Assembly (NCBI GenBank): GCA_965153355.1
Contig: OZ231126.1
Span: 38,812,001 to 38,876,000 of the forward strand
DNA: 64,000 nt
Direction: 5' to 3'
Source of the DNA: Flaccisagitta enflata
Taxonomy: Eukaryota > Chaetognatha > Sagittoidea > Aphragmophora
Below are positions 1 to 12,520 of the stretch, piece by piece. A model generated the notes under the pieces. That model did not search any database. It saw only the letters and a list, made by a program, of their open reading frames with translations, and had not been told where the DNA came from. The position numbers and the translations under genes are program-made. How positions within the stretch are numbered: position 1 is the stretch's first letter; each line of letters starts with the position of its first letter.

Positions 1-605
1 GCACCCCCCCTATCTCGAGGCCAAAATCCCAACCTTTAGGCCCAAATTCCAGTCTTTAGGCTCAAAATTCAGCCTTAAGGCCCAAAATCCAGCCTCAAGG
101 CCAATATCCCAGTTTCAAGGCCCAAATCCCAGCTTTGAGGCCTAAATCCTAGCCTTGGGGCCCAAATCTTAGCTGCGAAGCCTAAATCCTAGCCTCTAGG
201 CCCAAATCCTAGTCTCCAGGCCCTAATCCCAGCCTTAAGGCGACGTCCCAATCTCAGCCTGAAGGCCCATATCCCAGCCTCAAGGCCCAAAACCCAGCCT
301 CGAGGCCAAAAATTCAGCCCCAAAGCCAAAATTCGAGCCTCAATGCCAAAATTCAAGCCCCAAGGCCCAATCCGAGTCCCTATTCTATCCTTAAAGCTCA
401 GATCCCAAGCTCAAGGCCATAAGTCTAGCCCTAAGGCCATATCTCAACCCCTAAACACAAACTTAACCATAAACAATAACACTTATTAAAGAAGCTTTGG
501 TCATTGGCCCCAAAGGGACCACTGCACTGCCACTCTAACCACGTTACACTCACATACTCTTACATAGGGGCAATGGGTACCGCTGACCAGCCAACGATTT
601 TGCGA
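1..605 (-). repeat. Cassette A copy 1 (20-bp array plus GC-rich end)
   Basis: About 24 degenerate copies of a 20-bp unit (CCCAAATCCCAGCCTCAAGG and variants) fill roughly 1-460. The end module at 500-605 follows, with a relic of the GC-rich hairpin (ggtcattggccccaaaggga) and then GGGGCAATGGGTACCGCTGA. The same modules occur in the opposite orientation at 2417-3030 and 15775-16410, so this is the same family reversed, and it runs off the left edge of the window. No coding potential is evident. Confidence 0.7.
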
Positions 606-629
606 CTATTGGATATAAAGTATTATAGG

Positions 630-632
<3 letters not shown>

Positions 633-715
<83 letters not shown>
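633..715. repeat. (GA)n microsatellite
   Basis: Near-perfect GA dinucleotide run of about 83 bp directly after cassette A copy 1. Reading frames across it encode only Arg-Glu or Leu-Ser repeats and are not genes. Confidence 0.95.
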
Positions 716-719
<4 letters not shown>

Positions 720-1105
720 GGTTGGGTTAACACAAAGATAGACTAAGTGACAGAAACAGGCAGACAGACAAAAAGCAATAGTCGAAAAATGCAAGTAGAT
801 AGAACAGATTAAACATGGAATATGTGCCTTCCACGTGATTTCTAAAGAGGCGAAACCAACGCATAAACCCCCTCATAGAGATGATGCATCTGTAAACTCT
901 TAGAAATAGATATGTTTGTACGAGGGGACTCGCAAACAGACTCTGGACATGAGACGATGTATTATTGCGATAATAGTCATAAAGAGTCGATCCATTAAGA
1001 AACCTGGAAGGGGTTTCAAAACGTGATCCATCTTTCTTGTTCCTTATCACTCAACTTATGCCGGTGGCGCACTTTTGTAGTCAAACAAAGGAGCATATGG
1101 ATGTA
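716..1105. other. Unremarkable single-copy-like sequence
   Basis: Mixed-composition sequence without a recognisable gene, repeat or RNA. Open frames here are short and continue into neighbouring microsatellites. Confidence 0.4.
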
Positions 1106-1109
1106 GATG

Positions 1110-1128
1110 GTCGTTTTTTTCTTTCTTC

Positions 1129-1206
<78 letters not shown>

Positions 1207-1228
1207 ACTATCTTTCTTTCTTTCTAGA
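1110..1228. repeat. (TTTC)n microsatellite
   Basis: Tetranucleotide TTTC run with one interruption near 1207-1211 (ctacta). Confidence 0.95.
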
Positions 1229-1464
1229 TCGTCCTTCTCCTTTCTTTCCAAACAACCAAAAAACGACAACGACGACTACAAGGACACAACGAAGTTCTGC
1301 TCTCGTCCTTGCTACATCGAGTTTTTTGCGGGTCTGTTGACATAGCTGATGTAAACGCAGCGATCTTAACATCATCAATTTTTGTCTATCATGTCGTTAT
1401 CTCTAGAGCGGTGCTTGTAGATGCCCATCATTCCAGTCCCTAGTTACCGTAATCGTTTTAAAAC

Positions 1465-1487
1465 ATATCATCATCATCATCATCATC

Positions 1488-1519
<32 letters not shown>

Positions 1520-1520
1520 T

Positions 1521-1555
<35 letters not shown>

Positions 1556-1582
1556 TATCTCATCATCATTCACTATAATCAT

Positions 1583-1627
<45 letters not shown>

Positions 1628-1655
1628 TCACCAACATTATCATCATTCACCAACG

Positions 1656-1700
<45 letters not shown>

Positions 1701-1770
1701 ACATCATCATCATCATCATCATCATCATCGTCATCGTCATCATCATCATCATTACCATCATCATCATAAC
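1465..1770. repeat. (ATC)n microsatellite
   Basis: Imperfect ATC trinucleotide array of about 300 bp, broken by a short repeated phrase (attcaccaac) near 1627 and 1646. Shorter ATC runs recur at 35100 and 40770. Confidence 0.93.
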
Positions 1771-1972
1771 TTCATCTAGCATCTATCATGATATATATCA
1801 TAATATCATAATAATGACAAAATGTGCGTAAATGTCGTCATTACTGTCATCATAACCGTTGACATCGTTCTTCTCACGATGAACCTTAAAAGTCTTTATC
1901 ATTGACATTTGTCTCTAATTTGTAGCTAAGCTACGGGGCCGCTTATGTCTTTATCTTTGTCTGTCTCTATGT

Positions 1973-2098
<126 letters not shown>

Positions 2099-2229
2099 GG
2101 TGGTCAATATTTACAAGATAAGCGTTACCGTGTGCGTGTGTGTGTACCTTTAAGTCTGTTTTATGTTTTACGTCCGAGAGTACGATTGTAAAACAAGGGA
2201 GGAGAATAGCGCAGTATCAAAACATACAA

Positions 2230-2325
2230 ATATTGAATTATCAAGAAGAAGAAGAAGAAGAAGAAGAAAAAGAAAAAGAAAAAGAAAAAGAAAAAGAAAA
2301 AGAAAAAGAAAAAGAAAAAGATTAA
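2230..2325. repeat. (GAA)n/(GAAAAA)n tract, first copy
   Basis: The tract starts with attgaattatcaagaag and continues as GAA then GAAAAA repeats. The same unique lead-in and repeat order return at 3106-3185, so the two form a direct repeat bracketing cassette A copy 2. Confidence 0.85.
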
Positions 2326-2337
2326 AAGAATGGCCCC

Positions 2338-3030
2338 TCAAGGCTGGGATTTTTGCCTCTAGGCTGGGATATGGGCTTCAAAGGGGGTGGACGGATGGAG
2401 AAGAAGAAGAAGAAATAGTCGCAAAAGCGTTAGGTGGTCAGCGGTACCCATTGCCCCTATGTGAGTGTATGTGGGTGTGTGTTGGTTAGTAAGGCAGCAG
2501 TCCAAAAGGGGTCGATGACCTACGCTGAATATATTTGAGCCTTAAGACTGGGATTAGGGCCTGGAGGCTGGGATTTGAGCCTGGAGGCTGTGATTTGATC
2601 CTCAAGGCTGGGGTTTAGACTTCGAGGCTAGAATTTGAGCTTCATGGCTGGGATGTGAGATTAACTGCTGGGATTTGAGCTTTGAGGCTGGGATTTGAGC
2701 TTGGAGACTAGATTCGAGCCTCAAGACTAGGATTTGGGCCTCAAGACTAGAATTGGAGGCTGGGATTTGAGCCTCGAGGAAGGGATTTGCACTTCAAGGC
2801 TGGGATTTGCGCTTCAAGGCTGGGATTTGCGCTTCAACACTGGGATTTGCGCTTTGAGGCTGGGATTTGAGCTTCAAGGCTGGAATTTGAGCTTTGAGGC
2901 TGGGATTTGAGCTTTGAGGCTGGGATTTGGGCCTCAAGGGGGTGGGGGGTACGAAGAAGAAGAAGGAGAAGGAAAAATTTCTGCATATGTGAAAGCATAG
3001 GTCATCGGCCCCTTCGGGGCCGCTGCCCAA
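2338..3030 (+). repeat. Cassette A copy 2
   Basis: The left module at 2417-2465 (gcaaaagcgttaggtggtca, then GCGGTACCCATTGCCCC) is followed by a degenerate GC-rich inverted repeat near 2490-2530. About 20 copies of the 20-bp unit TTTGAGCCTCGAGGCTGGGA and its variants occupy 2535-2935. The right inverted repeat is at 2990-3028 (AGCATAGGTCATCGGCCCC then ttcggggccgctgcc). The unit holds the palindrome AGCCTCGAGGCT. No protein is predicted. Confidence 0.75.
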
Positions 3031-3218
3031 AAGAAGAAGAAGAAGAAGAAGAAGAAGAAGAAGAAGAAGAAGAAGAAGAAAACGGAGAAGAAAAAGATAT
3101 ATATATATTGAATTATCAAGAAGAAGAAGAAGAAGAAGAAGAAAAAGAAAAAGAAAAAGAAAAAGAAAAAGAAAAAGAAAAAGATAAAGAAGAAGAAGAA
3201 GAAGATGAAAAGGAAGAA
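3028..3218. repeat. (GAA)n/(GAAAAA)n tract, second copy
   Basis: GAA run at 3030-3080, a short spacer with (TA)n, then the same attgaattatcaagaag lead-in and GAA/GAAAAA order seen at 2230. Confidence 0.88.
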
Positions 3219-3415
3219 TAAGAATACAAATAAGACAGTAAGTAGAACATACGGTCATATCTCGGCTGAATCAAATCTCCAATACTGTAATTTTTTCTCA
3301 CTAAGTTTCAGAATTTAATGTCTCAATCGTGAAGAATGAGTTTTCTCGTGTTTACAAGTCGCGCATCCTTCATATTTTCGATAGTTTACATCTTGAGATA
3401 GATAAAAAAAGAAAA

Positions 3416-3692
<277 letters not shown>

Positions 3693-3734
3693 AAGACAGA
3701 CAACCATAGGCAGACATAGAGGTACAGACAGAGG

Positions 3735-3739
3735 CAGAA

Positions 3740-3770
<31 letters not shown>

Positions 3771-3850
3771 GTCAGCCATAGGCAGACATAGAGGTGAAGA
3801 CAGAGGCAGAAACGGACAGACAGGCTTACAGACAGTTAGACACAGACATA
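3735..3850. repeat. (GACA)n and duplicated cagacatagaggt phrase
   Basis: A GACA run at about 3735-3772 is flanked by two copies of a 30-bp phrase containing ccataggcagacatagaggt at 3704 and 3776. This is a small tandem duplication around a microsatellite. Confidence 0.7.
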
Positions 3851-3973
3851 GAAATGCGCAGTCACAGAAAGACAGAAAAGCATAGACAAATGTCAGACAA
3901 CGAGAGAGATTTTGATCCGGATGTTTCAAAAAGTGATTATAACCGGTATTTTTTCCCCTCATTTTGAGGGAAA

Positions 3974-4190
3974 CAAGGCCGGATACACGACTACCAATGT
4001 CGCATGCAGGTTGGCAGGGGCAGCGATAAAAAATGCTAACTCAAGCATTTAGGCAGGAGAAGCCAGTAATGCAAAAACCGTCCGTAAATACCAAAGAAGC
4101 TAATGGCCACAGATCGACCGACAGACCAACCGACTGACCGACCAACCAACCGATCGACATAGCGGGTTATAGGGTCAAGTGCACGCGGGA
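3974..4190 (+). mobile_element. Family C element (GTCY core, degenerate)
   Basis: Begins CAAGGCCGGATACACG, continues with ggcaggggcag and a (GACC/GACA)n core (complement of GTCY) at 4112-4160, and ends in tagcgggttatagggtcaag, a decayed terminal hairpin. Strand is assigned with the hairpin at the 3' end. Known relatives in layout are Helentron-associated (HINE/DINE-1) and mini-me elements with GTCY cores; membership here is inference. Confidence 0.6.
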
Positions 4191-4383
4191 GATAAAACCG
4201 GCTGACTTACTAGGTTTTTGGCATCTTCATCTGTCGTTGCATGCAGTGCTTGCGTGCAATTGGGAAGGATCAATGATGCAAATGCAGTGCAGAAAGAATT
4301 AAGTGCGAGTGTACTTAAGAGGCGACCGACGGCGACACGAAAATAGTCTAAGTCCTGCACTAAGTAGAGTCTAAAAATACTAT

Positions 4384-4560
4384 TTAGTTGCGGACACGCA
4401 ACTCTATAAGAGGCTTTGTCCGTCCGTCCGTCGGTCCGTCCGTCGGTCCGTCCATCAGTCCGTCCGTTGGTCCGTAACGATCGAGGCGAAAAGTGGGAAA
4501 ACGCACATTTCCGCCCCTGCCCACTCGTCCGCAACTGGTGGCCGTGTATCCGGCCTTGTT
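4384..4560 (-). mobile_element. Family C element with intact terminal hairpin
   Basis: The terminal hairpin has arms AGTTGCG (4386-4392) and CGCAACT (4397-4403) around loop GACA. It is followed by ctctataagaggctttgtcc, a GTCC/GTCG/GTCA core to about 4472, the segment CGCCCCTGCCCACTCGTCCG, and the end GTATCCGGCCTTGTT at 4546-4560. On the minus strand the element ends hairpin then CTAA, like a Helitron 3' terminus. No coding potential. Confidence 0.7.
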
Positions 4561-4976
4561 TGAATTCGCCTTCATATCTATGAATAATTTCAAAATGTGA
4601 AAGGATCTTCCTCAAATGCAACATAGTTTGGCATTGACAGAAATCTAACAGGCAACATTTAACAGTCGCAATTGTTGCCTTTAATGTCATTTTAGCGACT
4701 TTGACGTGCCAAATTCTTTTCCCCATTTAATCAATTCAAGTTGAATTTCTTTTGGACAATCACCAAAAAGAAAAGATTAAAGGGAGGGAATGGATAAATG
4801 GTGATAAAACGAAGGGTGGGGACTGGGGAGGAAGAAAGAAGAGGGAGAAAGGAGGAGAAGGAACAAACAGACAAGGGAGTTTCACTTCTTTTTCTTATTT
4901 TCTTTCTTTTGTTCTTAGTTTTTTTTCTCTTTTATTTTCTTTCTTTTTGGTCTATAATATAGGCTTAGTGCCACTT

Positions 4977-5143
4977 TTAATTCGTTGGTTGGTCCGTCCG
5001 TCAGTTCGTTACTGACATTTGTCTATTTAACGTGTTTTTCTTCTTTATGCGTCAACGCACCTGCCAAAGTACCTCAATGACATACTACATCACTAATCTG
5101 CCCACCCGCACGCGACTAAGGATGCCGTGTATCCAGGCTTGTT
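4977..5143 (-). mobile_element. Family C element, partial
   Basis: A GTCC core (4988-5005) and the conserved end cccacccgcacgcgact then CGTGTATCCAGGCTTGTT. The hairpin end is missing. Confidence 0.5.
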
Positions 5144-5368
5144 CACTCATGAAGGCAGGAAGAGGAGATGGCGCGAAGAATGGCAATTTTTTTTCAAATT
5201 TGTCATGATACAAATTGAAATGAATGATGCGATGAAAGAACGACTTGCACCGATTTCCGAAACCAAAAATCTTTGCCCTTTAAGATTATGTATTTGGTAG
5301 CCTCTTGGAGTGAGTTGATGATTTTTTACTTCCTGCCTCTCTGCGCATGTGTTTTTGATATATTTGCG
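5144..5368. other. No feature recognised
   Basis: Mixed sequence between a family C relic and a GT microsatellite. No gene or repeat was identified. Confidence 0.3.
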
Positions 5369-5500
<132 letters not shown>

Positions 5501-5574
5501 TGAGTGTGTGCGCGTGAGTGCTTGTGCGTGAGTGCTTGTGCGTGCGTGTATAATCCTTAAAACAGTGTAATGTG

Positions 5575-5584
5575 TCAGTATTTT

Positions 5585-5660
<76 letters not shown>

Positions 5661-5725
5661 TGGAAGATTTCGGTGACAGACTCACATGTCTATTTGTTTT
5701 GGTTAGTAGACCGAAAACGATCAAA

Positions 5726-5811
<86 letters not shown>

Positions 5812-5895
5812 TGTGTGTGTAAGTTTGTATGTGGAAGATTTCGGTGACAGACTCACATGTCTATTTGTTTTGGCTTGAAGACCGAAAAGGATAAA
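5575..5895. repeat. Tandem duplication of a (GT)n plus unique unit
   Basis: Two copies of a unit made of a GT run followed by about 70 bp of unique sequence (gtggaagatttcggtgacag at 5660 and 5831, then actcacatgtctatttgttt). The unique parts differ at only a few sites, so the duplication is recent or young. Confidence 0.85.
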
Positions 5896-6500
5896 ATTGT
5901 AAGATGAAATAGAAGTAAGAGAAGGGAAAGACGTGCTTCAAAGGGGATTTGCTATATTCCATTTGATTCCTTAAGAAACAAGGCCGGATAGACGGGCCAA
6001 GACGGTGCGCCTGGCGTTATTTGTTCTTAGACCTATCCGTAAACGTAATATAATAGTAATTTTCATTAAGAAACCAGACAAACTGAACCTGTAAGCTTCG
6101 ACCCACGGTAAATCGACTAAACTTAACATGGATATGAATGTTTCATCCCTGGTACAAGCTGTGGCCTTTTCCGTTGAAAATGGGTTTTGTCCTCAGGGTT
6201 GACAGTACACACACAAAGTAATTAGCTCCGGCAAACACTGACGCTAAAGGCTATCTGCAAGACTGCAACAATGGGAGTCGACAAATATTTGGAAACATCG
6301 TTTGATGTTTTTTTTTATTTGACATGATAGGTCCTGCTGGGATGGCAATTTCGATATGTTTTTGGGATGGGTACGGGTTGATGGCGATACCTGGTACCTG
6401 GGTACCTAAATCTACTACACTGGCAAGTGGATTCTGAACTAAACAAATTTAGTAAACAAGGCCAAGTTGAGGCCGATAAGTGCACCTAGCTTGATTATGT
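5896..6500. other. Mostly unrecognised; small family C fragments
   Basis: Contains short family C-like starts (acaaggccggatagacgg at 5977; aacaaggccaagttgaggcc at 6457) and otherwise nothing recognisable. Confidence 0.35.
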
Positions 6501-6504
6501 ATCA

Positions 6505-6590
6505 ATGAATGAATGAATGAATGAATGAATGAATGAATGAATGAATGAATGAATGAATGAATGAATGAATGAATAAATGAATGAATGGTG
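6505..6590. repeat. (GAAT)n microsatellite
   Basis: About 85 bp of GAAT with one substitution near the right end. Confidence 0.95.
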
Positions 6591-6644
6591 ATGAGATTGA
6601 AGAATGACATCAGAATCGGCCGTTTGGTATAGTACATCCCAAAC

Positions 6645-6745
6645 GTTTACGTGACCGACCGATCAACCAACGAACCGAGTGACCAACCAATCGACCATCC
6701 AACAAACGGACATGACCTCTTATTGAAGTACGAGGACGCACTTAA
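6645..6745 (+). mobile_element. Family C-like 3' relic
   Basis: Degenerate GACC/CAAC core followed by tgacctcttattgaagtacg and a hairpin-like terminus (AAGTACG, loop AGGA, CGCACTT) ending CTTAAAA. This is another base-pair version of the family C terminal stem. Confidence 0.45.
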
Positions 6746-7890
6746 AAACGCTCAAAATTAATAAATCAGACATACAGACGGGAATGGGAATGAGAGACTT
6801 GAGACATAAATTTGTAGACACGCGTGTACATAGGTTCATAACATAGAGTAGGCACTGCCTACTAAGCAGACGCACATGAAACCACTTTACATTTTAAATA
6901 AAGCACAATAAATATGATGGCGATTCTATTCTCTGGAGAAGTGGAGAAGAAAAGGAAGAAAAAAGCTTCCATACCATTCTCGTCTTTATGCCTCTTTATG
7001 CCTCTTTTGCCATCGTTTTCTGGAGGATGGCAAATAAAACTCGATGACAAGGCAAACAAGACGATGGCAAGAAGGATTTCTTCCTTCTTGCTGGCGAGCG
7101 ATTTAATATACGCAACCATGTTGATCGGTTGGTTTTGTCTGAAAGACTCTTGTCCTTACTACGTTCAAATCATTTTGAAGTTCTTTCAAGGCAAACGAGA
7201 TTGAAATTCCGTCATATCTTATTTGATATTGGTTATGAATGAAATTTCCTCACAGTGCATTCAATTTTGTTATTTGACTCATGAATCATGATTATTCATT
7301 CTCAGTCCGCCCTTACGCAATAGTATGTAACTGAGGCTAAATGGACCTTGTTGTTCGGGGACACGCTTGAGTGGTCGCGGACGTGGACGCGGGGCCGGAC
7401 GCGGGGCCGGACGCGGGGCCGGACGCGGAAGCCGCACGGCTAAAATCTGAGCGGTTTTACCAAAATCTGCGCTAATGTTAAATGTTTACCATCATCCAGA
7501 ATTTGATTTGCCAGATTTTGTTTCGCTCTAGCCTCTAGCCTCTAGTCTAGGGATGCAACTGCGTTTGACCCTTTCGCAGAATCGCTTCCTGTTTGTTTTA
7601 ACCATTTTTCTGTTCCTGAGATGTAGGATAAGAGATTGCTGACTGGAAGTGGGGTGAGCCAGATATCAACGGAAATTTTTTTCTGTCATTGATAAATTTT
7701 TGTTATAGCCAATATAGGAAAAAAGAGAAATAACATGAATAGACCAAAAATTTATATGAATTTTTATTCGACAACAAAGATTTATATCTGTTTTTGGCGG
7801 ATTTCTGTCACTCATGGAGTCGCTATTGCCTTTCAGTTAATATACGCTCTGAAGATCATGGTCTATGTGCTTAAAAGTTAGTGATAAAAT
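6746..7890. other. No gene recognised; short GC-rich 12-bp repeat
   Basis: Mixed, partly AT-rich sequence. At 7382-7428 a GC-rich 12-bp unit (GGACGCGGGGCC) is repeated about four times. Open frames at 6862-7204 lack recognisable domains and overlap on both strands, so none is called. Confidence 0.4.
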
Positions 7891-7892
7891 AG

Positions 7893-8067
7893 CAAGGCCA
7901 GATACACGGCTACCGATGTCGCGTGCGGTAGGGCAGGGGCAGTGTTGAAACATGCTAGCTCAGGCCTTTAGGCAGGAGCAGTAAAACAAAGACGCCCAAA
8001 AACGCTAAAAAAAAAAACAAACAATGACCAACCGACCAACATAGCGGGTTGTAGGGTCACGAGCACA
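7893..8067 (+). mobile_element. Family C element
   Basis: Starts CAAGGCCAGATACACGGC, has tcgcgtgcggtagggcagggg, a shortened GACC core (8028-8040), and ends tagcgggttgtagggtcacg. The same order of modules is seen at 3974-4190. Confidence 0.6.
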
Positions 8068-8077
8068 CCACTAACAA

Positions 8078-8265
8078 GTGATGCGGGGTCACAATATTGT
8101 TGCGAACGGGTGGGCAGGGGCATCCAACCCCCATCCACACTCCAAGTCCAACACATACACAAAAAGCGTCTAAAACGCTCCTTTCTGCACTTTTTGACTC
8201 ATGGTCACGGACTGACGGAGGGACGGACGGACAAAGCCTCTTATAGAATTGCGTGTCTGCAACTA
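8078..8265 (+). mobile_element. Family C variant starting with a GTNAC hairpin
   Basis: The 5' end gtgatgcggggtcac is a short stem related to GTAACGCGGGGTTAC at 46303. It continues gggtgggcaggggcatccaa, a GACG core (8213-8232), and the 3' terminus aaagcctcttatagaattgc with CTAAAA at the end. It is almost end-to-end with the preceding copy. Confidence 0.6.
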
Positions 8266-8584
8266 AAAACAGTGAGAAAAATCTTTGAAGAAAGATATCC
8301 CTTGATGCGTCACAAAAACTAAGAATGTGAATTACTCCTTCCTCTTCTGCTGAGTTGGACTTGACGTTGTTATATAAATTGCTAACGTTGTCCCTTCATA
8401 TTTCTAAGGAAGTTTTTTAGAATCGTTTGACGTCGACATCGGATTTTGATTAATTAACTGGATTACATTTTGTTCAGATCTCGCTATCAACACCTTGACT
8501 GACAGCAAGATGACATGACTTGAACTTTCACCTCCCAAGACTAAGCTCCTCTTCGTCACACCTCCTCGTCACCTTTATTTTAAC

Positions 8585-8802
8585 GCAAGGCCGGATACAG
8601 AGCCATCTCTCAGACCCTCGCGTGCGGTTAGGCGGAGACAGAAGCAAGCAAAGTGATTTTAAGTATGTTTTAGGCGCGACAAAGCACCTCTATAGCTGGC
8701 TCTGTCAGGCGGTTGGTCGGTCTGTCTGTCTGTCTGTCGGTGACGCATTCGTTCGACGATCAACACATCGCGTCGCACCTTATTGGCCTACTTGGCCTTG
8801 TT
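8585..8802. mobile_element. Family C-like relic with inverted ends
   Basis: Starts CAAGGCCGGATACAGAG and ends ACTTGGCCTTG, with a short GTCT core at 8718-8738. The two ends are inverted relative to each other, so this may be two head-to-head fragments. Confidence 0.45.
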
Positions 8803-9114
8803 CATAAATCTTCTATAATTCTGTTGTCGATGCCTTTCACGTTTTGGTTGGCGGGAACCTGTGAAGGTTATCTATCTAGAGCTAGAGGTATGTAACAGTG
8901 CTCGTGATATCGTTTCTATTAATTCAGGGTATTTCTGAGATTCGTATACGGACCAACGCGACGGAGGGACGGGCCGGATGGTGGATAGAAAGCACAAAAA
9001 TGAGTGGGCGAGCCTAAAAACTTAATTTAGAACCATTCCAGCAAAAGCGAAAAAGTAACATCAGCAGGGGTTGTCAGAACGTTTTTTCTGTCAACAACAG
9101 GAAAAAGTAAATTG

Positions 9115-10050
<936 letters not shown>

Positions 10051-10054
10051 ATGT

Positions 10055-10165
<111 letters not shown>

Positions 10166-10940
10166 GACAGAGACAGAGAGAGCGGGAATCAGGCCTGAGC
10201 GATTGTATTGGGTATTGGTATTGGGTTTACAATATTGTTGTGTATTGGATTTTCCTTATACATGTAGTTTATTTTGTTATTTTACCAATACAATACAATA
10301 CTATACAATATTATGAAAAAACTGATCTGAGGAGAGTGAAATATATGAGAGACAGACTGAAGGAGATGAAGAGGAAGAGGAAAAGCATTCCTAGGTCTGA
10401 AGGAGAACAAAAACAGTGGAGAAGCTGAAAGATAAAAGCAGAAGAGGAGTATTCACTGAAAGTAAAAGTGGGTGAGGGATGAAAAGAGGAAGAGGAAGAA
10501 GAACTTATGACAGATTAGGTGGGTTGGAAATATAGACAAAGAGGAAGAAGAGGAATAAAAATCTATGAAAGAAACAATCAGTGGTCAGAAGCTGGAAGGA
10601 TAAAAAGGAGGAAGAGGAAGAAAATAAAGAATCTACAGGAGAGAGAGAGAGAAAGAGACAGGGAAAAATAATGAAAAACATAAACAAAAAGACAAACAAA
10701 CAAAAGAAAATAAAAAAAAAAACCAGAATCTGATCTAGTCAAAGAAAGAAACAAATAGATAAGTATAGAAAAAAATAGAAAAATATCAAGGATAAAGACA
10801 AAATAATTTTTTTAGCTATTCTTATATAACAAAATATTTACATGATGATTAAAATCATCATATTTTTTTTCAAATTATAGTATATCATCCAACTATGATT
10901 AATTTAATATATATTATTTCTTATTATCTATTATCAAAAC

Positions 10941-12520
10941 TATGTAAGGTAAGGTAAGGTAAGGTAAGGCTTTAGCGCCCCTAGGCGAACTCCAGTTCGC
11001 ATTGCGGGGGCCTCGTGTCTCTTTCCCTTTTGTATAGTGGGATTTTTTTCGATTCATCTCCACTTTCAGAGTCTCGCTCTTTTTTTTTTGCCACTATACA
11101 TCGTTTTGGGTTCCTCGTTTCCACCCATCATAAGATGCCTTAAAACCGTTGACAGTGTTTTTTTCTCTCACTTCGACTGAAATGTTATTCCAGACATTAG
11201 CCGCGCGCACTGTGAAGAAGTTTTTCCTCACATCCAGTCTCGCGGTTTCCACTTTAAGCACATTTTTTTTTCGAATCTCTCCTTCCTCCGTTATCATCGC
11301 ATTCCGTCGCGTTGGCCTGCGCTCCACACTTTCAATCTCGAACCATTTGTTTTTATTTACTCGATTGAATCCGTTCAAAGTCTTGAATGCCTCAATCGCA
11401 TCCCCTCTTTCTCTTCTTTCCGTCAATGTCGTTAGTCCCACATCTTCCAATTTTTCCTCGTATGTCTTTCCCTTTGCATCCGATAGCAGCCTTATAAGTC
11501 TTTCCTGCACTTTTTCAAGTGCCTTCTTATCCATCTCCAGCCATGGATTCCATGCTGCTACTGCAAACTCCAGCTTTGGTCTAATGAATGTTTTATATAT
11601 TGGAACAAGCGTCGCTTACGTCCGATAGTGAAAGGCTCGTTGCATCTGACCCAATGCAAAGTTTGCGGCCTTTGCTGCTGCTGCACACTGTTTTCCCGGC
11701 TTCATGGATGTATCCACCCACACGCCTAAGTCTTTTTCTTCTTCTTCTTCCTCGATTTTTGCTTCCCCCATGAAATATTCAAACTTCGGGTTATTCCGTC
11801 CGACATGAAGTATTTTACATTTCGATGCATTAAACTTCATGGCCCATTTTTTTGCCCATTCAACCAGGTCATCGATGATCCTCTGCATTTTTTTTCGATC
11901 GTCATCATTTTCCACCTTGAGCGCGACCTTTGTGTCGTCTGCAAACATCCGTATCAGGGCATCTCTGACAGCTTGGTGGATGTCATCAATGAAGATGTCA
12001 AACAATGTCCCGCCTAGCACAGAGCCCTGCACCACACTACTTATAACTTCCATCCATTCCAACAGTTCATCATCCACCTTCACCCTCTGTTTTCTTCCTC
12101 TAAGCCAGTCTATAAGCCATTCCTTCACTTTTCCGGTTATCCCCATCGCCTCCAATTTCAGCATCAGTCTCTTGTGGCACACTAAGTCAAATGCCTTCGA
12201 GAAATCCAAGTACAGGATGTCAAACGAAACACCTTCATCCATCCATTTTGTTGTTTGGTCCAAGAATTCAATTAGATTTGTTTGGGGTGATCGCTTGGCT
12301 CTGAAACCATGTTGCGCTTCACAGAGCAAGCGGTTTACCTCCACGTGCATCATCACTTCCTCCTTCACTATCCTTTCCATCATTTTGCACACCACGTTTG
12401 TCAGACTGACTGGTCTGTAATTCCCGGGGTCTGCCTTTTTGCCTTTCATCTTATATATTGGCGTTACATTAGCTTCCCGCCAATCGTCCGGGATCTTCCC
12501 TTTTTCCAGCGACTGTTGGA
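10941..12520 (-). mobile_element. 5'-truncated LINE (Jockey/CR1/L2-like group)
   Basis: The minus strand holds the second half of a non-LTR reverse transcriptase ORF, a short 3' UTR with the hairpin GCGAACTGGAGTTCGC at about 10988-11003, and a tail of about six TTACC pentamers (GTAAG on the plus strand, 10945-10970). A 3' hairpin plus short tandem-repeat tail is known for L2/CR1-type LINEs. The 5' side breaks off near 12520 within the RT domain, as expected for abortive reverse transcription. It sits inside the hAT-like element. A convincing LINE target duplication is not visible in the AT-rich flanks. Confidence 0.85.
11094..12517 (-). pseudogene. LINE reverse transcriptase, interrupted by one in-frame TAA
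   Basis: Reading the minus strand from about 12517 gives a reverse transcriptase: KIPDDWREANVTPIYK, then NYRPVSLTNVVCKMMERI, the QHGFRAKRS region, LDFSKAFDLVCH (palm A), GSVLGGTLFDIFIDDI (B), and MFADDTKVAL with the catalytic FADD (C). It continues through the thumb-like KCKILHVGR and LGVWVD motifs. A TAA at 11616-11618 stops the frame after FHYRT. The frame stays open and recognisable beyond it (TFIRPKLEFAVAAWNPW) and runs to 11094, ending in NVWNNISVEV and WKRGTQNDV. The endonuclease and 5' RT part are missing. The group assignment within the Jockey/CR1/L2 branch is uncertain. This is a dead copy. Confidence 0.9.

Noticed and set aside
2535-2935. Cassette A array as a CRISPR-like array
   Set aside because: Units are contiguous 20-mers without unique spacers, in a eukaryotic context, and no cas gene is present.
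11149-12420. Plus-strand frames overlapping the LINE
   Set aside because: They are antisense shadows of the reverse transcriptase on the minus strand.
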